DNA of 5,546 nt, taken from an uncultured Lachnospiraceae bacterium. Lineage in GTDB: Bacteria; Bacillota_A; Clostridia; Lachnospirales; Lachnospiraceae. Position numbers and translations under genes: made by a program. Position 1 is the first letter of the stretch; each line of letters begins with the position of its first letter. The stretch covers positions 1-5,546 of the forward strand of contig USPJ01000105.1 of the NCBI GenBank assembly GCA_900556645.1, read 5' to 3'. Below are positions 1-5,546 of this stretch, one piece after another. The notes beneath the pieces are model-generated. The model was given only the letters and a program-made list of their open reading frames with translations. It made no database searches and was not told the DNA's origin.

Positions 1-137
1 AGGGACTGAAGGTGGATGCGTATGCGCTGGATGACCCGGAGGATATCACAGGGGTCAACGATCAGGAGCAGCTTGCGGCTGCAGCAGTCGTGATCCGGCG
101 GAGAATCGCAGGCAACAAAGCAAAGAACAGGAGATAG
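1..137 (+). CDS. glmU: GlmU-type UDP-GlcNAc pyrophosphorylase, C-terminal end (5' partial)
   Basis: The frame is open from base 3 to a TAG at 135-137 and gives the last 44 residues of a protein whose start lies outside the window. The segment DPEDITGVNDQEQLAAA, followed by VIRRRI, matches the end of the GlmU nucleotidyltransferase domain (compare GVNDRVALSQAE in Bacillus GlmU), which makes UDP-N-acetylglucosamine from GlcNAc-1-phosphate and UTP in the cytoplasm for peptidoglycan synthesis. In full-length GlmU about 200 further residues of hexapeptide-repeat acetyltransferase domain follow. Here the protein ends only nine residues after RRRI with a basic tail (AGNKAKNRR), so it would have pyrophosphorylase activity only. 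The stop lies two bases before the pth start, and the pth ribosome binding site is inside this gene, which implies an operon. GC is about 57 percent here against about 42 percent in the part of pth I counted. Assignment rests on a short tail and family memory, not on a search. Confidence 0.7.
   Translation, partial: GLKVDAYALDDPEDITGVNDQEQLAAAAVVIRRRIAGNKAKNRR
129..134 (+). promoter_or_regulatory. Ribosome binding site of pth
   Basis: AGGAGA sits five bases before the ATG at 140 and overlaps the last codons of the upstream glmU-type gene. It fixes the pth start and suggests translational coupling, since the upstream TAG (135-137) lies between this site and the start codon. Confidence 0.8.
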
Positions 138-139
138 CG

Positions 140-718
140 ATGTTTTTGATCGTAGGTCTGGGGAATCCGGGCAGGCAGTATGAGCATACACGCCATAATG
201 CGGGATTTGATGTCATGGATGCCCTTGCGGAAAAATATAATATCAGTATCAGTGAGAAAAAACACAAGGCACTTTTAGGCAAAGGAGTCATAGAGGGGCA
301 AAAGGTGGTTCTGGCTAAGCCTCAGACCTATATGAATCTCAGCGGTGAAAGTATTGTGGAACTGGTGCATTATTATAAGATAGACCCGGAAACCGAAATG
401 ATTGTTATTTATGATGACATCAGTTTTGCACCGGGAAATCTGCGGATTCGTCAAAGCGGAAGTGCCGGTGGACACAACGGAATCAAGAATATTATTAAGT
501 GTCTGGGAACTCAGGAATTTATGCGGATTAAAGTAGGAGTAGGTGAAAAACCGAAAAATTGGGATTTGGCGGATTTTGTGCTGGGGCATTTTTCCAAGGA
601 AGAACGGGAGAATCTGGAAGATGCTATTGGCCGGGCAATGGAAGCTGTGGGCTATATGATAAACGGAGATGTGGCAAAAGCCATGAACGAATATAACAAA
701 AAAGTAGTAGACAGGTAA
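140..718 (+). CDS. pth: Peptidyl-tRNA hydrolase
   Basis: This 192-residue protein is the bacterial Pth enzyme, which cleaves the ester bond of peptidyl-tRNAs released from stalled ribosomes so that the tRNA can be reused; it is cytosolic and monomeric in known members. The family signatures are all present: VGLGNPG (residues 5-11) with N9, TRHNAG (17-22) with the catalytic-type H19, KPQTYMNLSG (60-69) with N66, the YDD motif with D92, and GGHNG (110-114) with N113. These correspond to E. coli N10, H20, N68, D93 and N114. Length is normal for the family (about 185-195). The start is set by AGGAGA five bases upstream and by the family N-terminus beginning right at the first beta strand. It is followed after four bases by mfd, the same neighbour order as spoVC and mfd in Bacillus (where one small gene, fin, lies between). 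No internal promoter is seen. The call is secure. Confidence 0.97.
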   Translation: MFLIVGLGNPGRQYEHTRHNAGFDVMDALAEKYNISISEKKHKALLGKGVIEGQKVVLAKPQTYMNLSGESIVELVHYYKIDPETEMIVIYDDISFAPGNLRIRQSGSAGGHNGIKNIIKCLGTQEFMRIKVGVGEKPKNWDLADFVLGHFSKEERENLEDAIGRAMEAVGYMINGDVAKAMNEYNKKVVDR

Positions 719-722
719 GGAC

Positions 723-3700
723 ATGAAGACAGTAACAGAGGCTCTGAAAGACTGGGCGGATTATGAGAGGCTCCAAAACCTTCTGAAAAAAGAAACGGGA
801 ATTTTTCAGATTTCCGGCTGTGTAGATGCCGGAAAAGCACATATGGTATACAATCTTAGCAATGGTTTTCCAAAGAAAATCATTGCTACTTTTAGCGAAC
901 AAAAAGCGAAGGAATTATATGAGGACTGTCGGTTTTTTGACAAAAACACCGTATATTATCCGGCAAAAGATATACTTTTTTACCAATCCGACCTCCGTGG
1001 AAACCAGTTGACCAAGGAACGGGTCAATGCCATTAAGGTGTTGTTGGAGGAAGAGGAAGTAACCTTGATTACCACCTTTGACGGGCTGATGAATCGGTTG
1101 ATGGGATTGGAAAAATTTCGGGAGTTTGTGGAATATCTGGAGGTGGGGGACACCTTGAATCTGGACAAATTCTCCAAGAAGCTGACTGCCATGGGATATG
1201 AGAAAAATTATCAGGTAGAAAGTAACGGGCAGTTTGCCATCAGAGGAGGTATTCTGGATATCTATCCCCTGACGGAGGAAAATCCCTATCGAATTGAGCT
1301 ATGGGGAGATGAGATTGATTCCATCCGAAACTTTGCACCAGACAGCCAGCGTTCCATCGAGAACTTGGAACGGATATCCATCTATCCTGCCAGTGAGGTT
1401 ATTTTTGATGAGGAAACCAAAAAGCAGGGATTAAAAAAGATAGAAAAAGATGGGCAAAAATTATACAAGAAGTACCGGGAGAGCATGATGACGGAGGAGG
1501 CACACCGGGTAGAGACCATGGTGAAGACCCTTCGGGAAGAAGTGGAAGAACTGGGGATTCTGGCAGGCACAGAATCCTATCTGGACTACTTTGAGGCAGA
1601 GACCGTGTCGCTGCTGGATTATTTTGAGGGCGAAAATACACTGATTTTTCTGGATGAACCGGTACGGGCGGTGGAGAAGGGAAGAGTCATAGAGAAAGAG
1701 TTTGTGGAGAGCATGCAGCAACGTCTGGAAAAGGGGTATATTCTTCCGGGACAGATGAATGCACTTTACCGTTATGAGGAAATTACGGCAAAGCTGGCAT
1801 CCCGCAAAGTCATCGGACTGGCGGCACTGGATATGAAAGAAAAAAAACTTCAGATAAAAGAGCATTTTTCCATACAGATGAAGACGGTCAACCCTTACAA
1901 CAACAGCTTTGAACTGCTGTGCAAGGATTTGCAGAGATACAAGAAGAACGGCTACCGGGTCCTGTTGCTTTCCGGTTCCAGAACCAGAGCAAAGCGTCTG
2001 GCGGAGGATATTGCGGCAGAGGGTTTAAACAGCTTTTATGCGGAAGAAAAAGAGCACGAGATAAAGGCCGGAGAGGTAATGACCACTTACGGAAAGGTAA
2101 AACGGGGATATGAGTATGCAGACCTGCATTTTGTGGTTATCTCGGAAAGTGATATTTTTGGAGGAGAGAAGAAGAAACGGAAGAAACGCCGGATTTATGA
2201 AGGGGAGAAAATACAGAGCTTTTCAGATTTGAATATAGGCGATTATGTGGTACATGAAAACCACGGACTGGGAATCTACCGAGGCATTGAAAAGGTAGAG
2301 GTAGACCGGGTGGAAAAGGACTACATTAAAATCGAGTATGCCAAAGGGGGAAACCTTTATATTCTTGCCACCCAGTTGGAATTGATTCAAAAATATGCCG
2401 GAGCGGATGCCAAGAAACCGAAGCTGAATAAATTGGGAACGCAGGAGTGGACAAAGACAAAATCCAGAGTTCATCGGGCGGTGGCGGATATTGCACAGGA
2501 ATTGGTGGAGCTCTACGCAAAACGTCAGAACAGGGAAGGGTTTGTCTATGGACCGGATACGGTTTGGCAGAAAGAGTTTGAAGAGATGTTTCCTTTTGAG
2601 GAGACAGAGGATCAGGAGCTTGCCATAGAAGCCACCAAACGGGATATGGAAAGTCCCAAGATTATGGACCGATTAATCTGCGGAGATGTGGGATACGGAA
2701 AGACGGAGATTGCCATCCGTGCAGCCTTTAAGGCGGTGCAGGAGGGAAAACAGGTGGTGTATCTGGTGCCGACTACCATTCTGGCACAACAGCATTACAA
2801 TACCTTTGCCGCCCGCATGAAAGATTTTCCGGTACGGGTGGATTTGCTCTGTCGGTTCCGTACAGCGGCACAGCAAAAAAAGACCATTGCTGATTTGAAA
2901 AAGGGAATGGTGGACATTGTAATCGGTACCCACCGGGTATTGTCTAAAGATGTGGAATTTAAGGACTTAGGTCTTTTGATTATTGATGAGGAGCAGCGTT
3001 TCGGAGTTGCCCATAAGGAAAAAATCAAACAGATGAAAGAGGACGTAGATGTACTGACCCTGACGGCAACACCGATTCCCCGAACTCTCCATATGAGCCT
3101 CATAGGAATTCGGGATATGAGTGTGTTGGAGGAACCGCCTATGGACCGGATGCCGATACAGACCTATGTCATGGAATATAATGAGGAGCTGGTGCGGGAG
3201 GCCATTGTGCGGGAGCTTTCCCGGGAAGGACAGGTATACTACGTGTTCAACCGCGTGAACCAGATTGAGGATGTTACCGCAAAAATCGCTTCGCTGGTAC
3301 CGGAGGCCAATGTGGCGTTTGCCCACGGACAGATGCGGGAACGGGAACTGGAAGACATTATGTACAGCTTTATCAATGGAGAAATCGATGTACTGGTATC
3401 CACCACCATCATTGAAACGGGACTGGATATTTCCAATGTAAACACCATGATTATCCATGATGCAGACAATATGGGATTGTCCCAGCTTTATCAGTTAAGG
3501 GGAAGAGTGGGAAGGTCTAACCGGACAGCCTATGCCTTTTTGCTTTACCGCAGAGATAAGATGTTAAAAGAGGTGGCAGAAAAGCGTCTGGCGGCAATCA
3601 AAGAGTTTACGGATTTGGGAAGCGGATTTAAGATAGCCATGAGAGATTTGGAAATCCGGGGTGCAGGAAATCTGTTGGGTGCGGAGCAGCACGGACATAT

Positions 3701-4256
3701 GGAGGCAGTGGGATATGACCTTTACTGTAAGATGTTAAATGAAGCAGTAAAAACCGTAAAGGGAGAACCCCATGAGGAATATTTCGATACCACTTTGGAC
3801 ATCAATGTGGATGCCTATATTCCGGCAACCTATATCTCCAATGAATTTCAAAAGCTGGATATCTACAAGAGAATCGCAGGAATTGAAAACGAAGAGGAAA
3901 GCGACGAAATGTTAGAGGAGCTGATTGACCGCTTTGGAGATCCGCCGAAATCTGTGGAAAATCTTTTGTGGATTGCCAGAGCCAAGGCGAAGGCACATGG
4001 ATGTTATCTGCGGGAGGTTTCGGAAAAGGCAGATGTGATTCAGTTTGTATTTTTGGAAAATGCAAAGATAAATCCTGTGGATATTCCCCAATTCATACAG
4101 GATTATCAGGGAACTCTCAGCTTTACGCCGGACAAAAAGGGACCGTTTTTCACCTATTATCTGAAGAAAAATTCCAGACAGGAGAAACTGTCGGTTATGG
4201 AAGCTACAGAACGTATCTTGGAGGATATTCGGGTAAGGCTGGTGGAGAAAAAATAA
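723..4256 (+). CDS. mfd: Transcription-repair coupling factor Mfd
   Basis: Mfd is an ATP-driven DNA translocase that pushes or removes RNA polymerase stalled at lesions and recruits UvrA for nucleotide excision repair. At 1177 residues it is full length for a Firmicute. Domains in order: UvrB-like module at about 1-335, with a degenerate P-loop GCVDAGKAH (32-40) and the UvrB-homology stretch GQFAIRGGILDIYP (169-182); a middle domain; a basic linker KKKRKKRR (483-490); the RNA polymerase interaction domain at about 497-562 (DYVVHENHGLG from 507); and the RecG-like motor. The motor has Q-motif D630-Q631, Walker A GDVGYGKT (654-661, K660), Walker B DEEQ (755-758), TATPIPRT (781-788), STTIIETGLDI (893-903), QLYQLRGRVGRS (921-932) and the TRG translocation motif from G966 to about 986 with RGAGNLLG. 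The C-terminal TRCF domain starts near 1024 and contains RFGDPP (1070-1075). All motor motifs look intact, so the enzyme should be active. The start lies four bases after the pth stop, with only a weak AGG at 713-715, so translation probably depends on coupling to pth. Confidence 0.98.
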   Translation: MKTVTEALKDWADYERLQNLLKKETGIFQISGCVDAGKAHMVYNLSNGFPKKIIATFSEQKAKELYEDCRFFDKNTVYYPAKDILFYQSDLRGNQLTKERVNAIKVLLEEEEVTLITTFDGLMNRLMGLEKFREFVEYLEVGDTLNLDKFSKKLTAMGYEKNYQVESNGQFAIRGGILDIYPLTEENPYRIELWGDEIDSIRNFAPDSQRSIENLERISIYPASEVIFDEETKKQGLKKIEKDGQKLYKKYRESMMTEEAHRVETMVKTLREEVEELGILAGTESYLDYFEAETVSLLDYFEGENTLIFLDEPVRAVEKGRVIEKEFVESMQQRLEKGYILPGQMNALYRYEEITAKLASRKVIGLAALDMKEKKLQIKEHFSIQMKTVNPYNNSFELLCKDLQRYKKNGYRVLLLSGSRTRAKRLAEDIAAEGLNSFYAEEKEHEIKAGEVMTTYGKVKRGYEYADLHFVVISESDIFGGEKKKRKKRRIYEGEKIQSFSDLNIGDYVVHENHGLGIYRGIEKVEVDRVEKDYIKIEYAKGGNLYILATQLELIQKYAGADAKKPKLNKLGTQEWTKTKSRVHRAVADIAQELVELYAKRQNREGFVYGPDTVWQKEFEEMFPFEETEDQELAIEATKRDMESPKIMDRLICGDVGYGKTEIAIRAAFKAVQEGKQVVYLVPTTILAQQHYNTFAARMKDFPVRVDLLCRFRTAAQQKKTIADLKKGMVDIVIGTHRVLSKDVEFKDLGLLIIDEEQRFGVAHKEKIKQMKEDVDVLTLTATPIPRTLHMSLIGIRDMSVLEEPPMDRMPIQTYVMEYNEELVREAIVRELSREGQVYYVFNRVNQIEDVTAKIASLVPEANVAFAHGQMRERELEDIMYSFINGEIDVLVSTTIIETGLDISNVNTMIIHDADNMGLSQLYQLRGRVGRSNRTAYAFLLYRRDKMLKEVAEKRLAAIKEFTDLGSGFKIAMRDLEIRGAGNLLGAEQHGHMEAVGYDLYCKMLNEAVKTVKGEPHEEYFDTTLDINVDAYIPATYISNEFQKLDIYKRIAGIENEEESDEMLEELIDRFGDPPKSVENLLWIARAKAKAHGCYLREVSEKADVIQFVFLENAKINPVDIPQFIQDYQGTLSFTPDKKGPFFTYYLKKNSRQEKLSVMEATERILEDIRVRLVEKK

Positions 4257-4264
4257 GAAACTTG

Positions 4265-4293
4265 TTGTAAGAGGTTCTAAAAAGTCCTATAAT
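4265..4293 (+). promoter_or_regulatory. Predicted sigma-A-type promoter
   Basis: In the 74-base gap after mfd there is TTGTAA (4265-4270, four of six matches to TTGACA), a 17-base spacer, and a perfect TATAAT (4288-4293). Transcription would start near base 4300, giving a leader of about 30 bases before the lipoprotein gene. No rho-independent terminator is seen between mfd and this promoter, so read-through from mfd is also possible. An alternative -35, TTGTTG at 4262-4267, would have a less favourable 20-base spacer. Confidence 0.7.
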
Positions 4294-4316
4294 AAAACAC
4301 AGACAAGTATAAATTC

Positions 4317-4322
4317 GGGAGG
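4317..4322 (+). promoter_or_regulatory. Ribosome binding site of the PrsA-like/L,D-transpeptidase frame
   Basis: GGGAGG (within CGGGAGGAAC) lies eight bases before the ATG at 4331. It is a strong site at standard spacing and fixes the start, which in turn gives a well-formed lipoprotein signal peptide. Confidence 0.85.
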
Positions 4323-4330
4323 AACAATCG

Positions 4331-5546
4331 ATGAAGGCAAAAAGAATAACGGCACTTCTGCTTACAGCTGTTATGAGCATCGGCGTTTTGGGCGGTTGCG
4401 GTGCAAAGAATGTAGATGCAGATGAGGTAGTGGTAAAGATGGCAGACGGAGAAGAGGTTCGTCTGGGTGTCGCTAATTTTATGGCAAGATATACACAGAG
4501 CAATTTTGACAGTTTTTATGTGGCTTATTTTGGCGAGGATTACTGGTCACAGGATATGTCCGGAAAGGGAGAGACCATGGAGGACACCACCAAAGATCAG
4601 GTAATGGACACCTTGAAGAACTATTATGCTTTGGCGGCACATATGGATGATTACGGTGTGGCCATTACGGAAGAAGATACCAAAGCAATGGAAGAGGCGG
4701 CAGATGCATTCATAGAAGCCAATTCCGATGAAGCAATCAAGGCAATGAGTGCCAATAAACGGGATATTGTGGAATATCTGCGGTTGATTACCATCCAGCA
4801 GAGAATGCAGGAGGCAATCGAAGGGGATGTGGATACCAACGTCAGCGATGAAGAGGCGGCACAGAGAACCTATAGCTATGTGGAGATTCCTACGAATGAT
4901 AAGGTGGATGAAAACGGAGAGAGTGCAGAATATACGGAGGAAGAGCTGACAGCCCTGCGGGTAAAGGCACAGGGAATTGTAAGCGGAAACGCCGATGAGT
5001 TTGAAAGTAAAGCGGAGGCAGAGGGTTACACGGTAAGTACCCAGTCTTATGGCGAGAAGGATACCGCAGAAGACAGCGGAATTCCGGAGGAAGTGATTTC
5101 CGCAGCCATGCTCCGGGGAAAAACTTCTGTAAATCTGGAGGACGAGAGCTGCTACCGGAAGCCTTCGGTATACAGCACAGATGAACAGCTGAAAGCCAAT
5201 TGTGAAAAAATGAACCAGCTTGTCAAGGTGATCATAACTTATGACTTTGCTGATCGTACTGAGACTGTGGACCGTACCTTGATCAAGAACTGGTTCGGTT
5301 ATGATGAGGATGGCAATGTGATACTGGATGAAAATCTGGTGCGGCAGTATGTGGCAGACCTTGGGCTGAAATATGATACTATGGGACAGACCAGGACTTT
5401 TCTGACTTACGATAATCGCCAGGTGGAAATTAAAGGCGGCGATTACGGCTGGGTGATCGATCAGGACGAAGAAGTAAAAGCGCTGATCGCTGCTATCGAA
5501 AGCGGTGTTACCCAGGTTCGTGAGCCTGTTTATCTGTATTCAGGCT
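4331..5546 (+). CDS. PrsA-like lipoprotein joined in frame to an L,D-transpeptidase peptidoglycan-binding domain (3' partial, possible chimera)
   Basis: The frame is open for 405 codons and runs off the window. Residues 1-22 are a lipoprotein signal peptide (KAKR, a hydrophobic core, then the lipobox LGGC with C23 as the lipidated residue), so the protein should be anchored on the outer face of the membrane. Residues 24 to about 255 resemble the PrsA/SurA-like peptidylprolyl isomerases often found after mfd in Lachnospiraceae: a helical, acidic SurA-N-like part followed from about 168 (SDEEAAQRTYSYVEI) by the first half of a parvulin-type domain. That domain lacks the usual SHILV histidine and stops after IPEEVISAA (about 251-259), before the expected GEVS and GYHI strands. 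From about 260-267 onward (NLEDESCYRKP, then ITYDF at 302-306 and GGDYGW at 369-374) the protein matches the PG_binding_4 region that precedes YkuD in clostridial L,D-transpeptidases, which form 3-3 peptidoglycan cross-links. The catalytic domain would lie beyond the window. The frame is unbroken, but codon use changes at the join. The reading frame is certain; whether it is one real gene is not. Confidence 0.75.
   Translation, partial: MKAKRITALLLTAVMSIGVLGGCGAKNVDADEVVVKMADGEEVRLGVANFMARYTQSNFDSFYVAYFGEDYWSQDMSGKGETMEDTTKDQVMDTLKNYYALAAHMDDYGVAITEEDTKAMEEAADAFIEANSDEAIKAMSANKRDIVEYLRLITIQQRMQEAIEGDVDTNVSDEEAAQRTYSYVEIPTNDKVDENGESAEYTEEELTALRVKAQGIVSGNADEFESKAEAEGYTVSTQSYGEKDTAEDSGIPEEVISAAMLRGKTSVNLEDESCYRKPSVYSTDEQLKANCEKMNQLVKVIITYDFADRTETVDRTLIKNWFGYDEDGNVILDENLVRQYVADLGLKYDTMGQTRTFLTYDNRQVEIKGGDYGWVIDQDEEVKALIAAIESGVTQVREPVYLYSG
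5093..5131 (+). other. Apparent junction between PrsA-like and L,D-transpeptidase sequence
   Basis: Upstream of here the protein follows the parvulin pattern (a YGEKDTAEDSG stretch, then EEVISAA). Downstream it follows the lead-in to an L,D-transpeptidase binding domain (GKTSVNLEDESCY). The exact base cannot be fixed by eye, because both families can have a helix ending in Ala-Ala at this point. There is no stop, frame shift, inverted repeat or target-site duplication that would mark an insertion element. Confidence 0.55.
5180..5506 (+). other. PG_binding_4-like domain of an L,D-transpeptidase
   Basis: Residues about 284-392 of the last reading frame. Visible landmarks are EKMNQ, the strand pair VIITYDF with TETVDRTLI, the NWFGYDEDGNV turn, LDENLVRQYV, KYDTMGQTRTF and GGDYGWVIDQ, ending in ALIAAIESG and REPVY. 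In clostridial YkuD proteins this domain, sometimes repeated, sits between an N-terminal membrane anchor and the catalytic HxxxxxxSxGC domain, and is thought to hold the enzyme on peptidoglycan. The catalytic motif is not in this window. Identification is from remembered family patterns, not from a profile search. Confidence 0.75.

Noticed and set aside
275..724. 149-codon open frame on the minus strand opposite pth
   Set aside because: It lies wholly opposite a gene with clear family motifs, its translation has no recognisable domain, and no ribosome binding site or promoter supports it. It is a coding shadow.
2169..2192. Polybasic stretch KKKRKKRR in Mfd, considered as a possible foreign insertion or special DNA-binding patch
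   Set aside because: A basic linker just before the RNA polymerase interaction domain is common in Firmicute Mfd proteins, so it is unremarkable.
2967..3458. 163-codon open frame on the minus strand opposite the Mfd motor
   Set aside because: It mirrors highly conserved helicase motifs of Mfd on the other strand. Its composition (rich in His, Ser, Phe) is typical of antisense shadow.
3968..4270. 100-codon + strand frame overlapping the 3' end of mfd
   Set aside because: It is out of frame within the conserved TRCF domain, has no good ribosome binding site and reads as low-complexity Gly/Ser-rich shadow sequence.
4256..4278. Imperfect inverted repeat after the mfd stop (AGAA and CTT pairing with AAG and TTCT)
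   Set aside because: Only short stems around an internal loop, no GC-rich core and no T tract, so it is not a credible rho-independent terminator; it also overlaps the -35 region.
4204..4503. 99-codon minus-strand frame over the mfd end, promoter and lipoprotein signal region
   Set aside because: It crosses a well-formed promoter, ribosome binding site and signal peptide on the other strand, and has no recognisable domain.
5093..5131. Insertion sequence or phage attachment site at the hybrid junction
   Set aside because: No terminal inverted repeats, target duplication, integrase or transposase sequence is visible near the join.

Overview
The window looks like chromosomal housekeeping DNA from a low-to-middling GC Firmicute, most likely a Clostridia member of the Lachnospiraceae type. 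This is inferred from the strong purine-rich Shine-Dalgarno sites, the GGA/AGA/CGG-rich codon use, the glmU/pth/mfd/peptidylprolyl-isomerase gene order, and the flavour of the Mfd and PrsA-like proteins. No rRNA, tRNA, CRISPR array, insertion sequence or phage gene is visible.

Layout, all on the + strand. Bases 1-137 hold the last 44 codons of a GlmU-type UDP-N-acetylglucosamine pyrophosphorylase. It stops just after the nucleotidyltransferase domain and has no left-handed beta-helix acetyltransferase domain. Two bases later comes pth (140-718, peptidyl-tRNA hydrolase), and four bases after that mfd (723-4256, transcription-repair coupling factor, 1177 residues and apparently complete). The tight spacing indicates one co-transcribed, translationally coupled unit. 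A 74-base gap (4257-4330) carries a good sigma-A-type promoter (TTGTAA, 17 bases, TATAAT) and a strong ribosome binding site.

From 4331 an open frame runs off the end of the window (405 codons seen). It starts as a PrsA/SurA-like peptidylprolyl-isomerase lipoprotein. Around residues 255-267 (about bases 5093-5131) it changes, without a frame break, into the peptidoglycan-binding domain (PG_binding_4 type) that normally precedes the YkuD catalytic domain of clostridial L,D-transpeptidases. The parvulin domain is cut in half at that point, and threonine codon choice changes sharply. This is either a chimeric join (assembly or recombination) or an unusual lipid-anchored fusion of a chaperone module to a cell-wall cross-linking enzyme. 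It is the only really unexpected feature here, and an artefact is the first thing to exclude.

Functionally, the genes cover cell-wall precursor synthesis (GlmU), recycling of stalled peptidyl-tRNA (Pth), rescue of stalled RNA polymerase with recruitment of excision repair (Mfd), and extracytoplasmic protein folding or wall remodelling (last gene). I found no convincing new multi-gene system; the rest of the window is ordinary.
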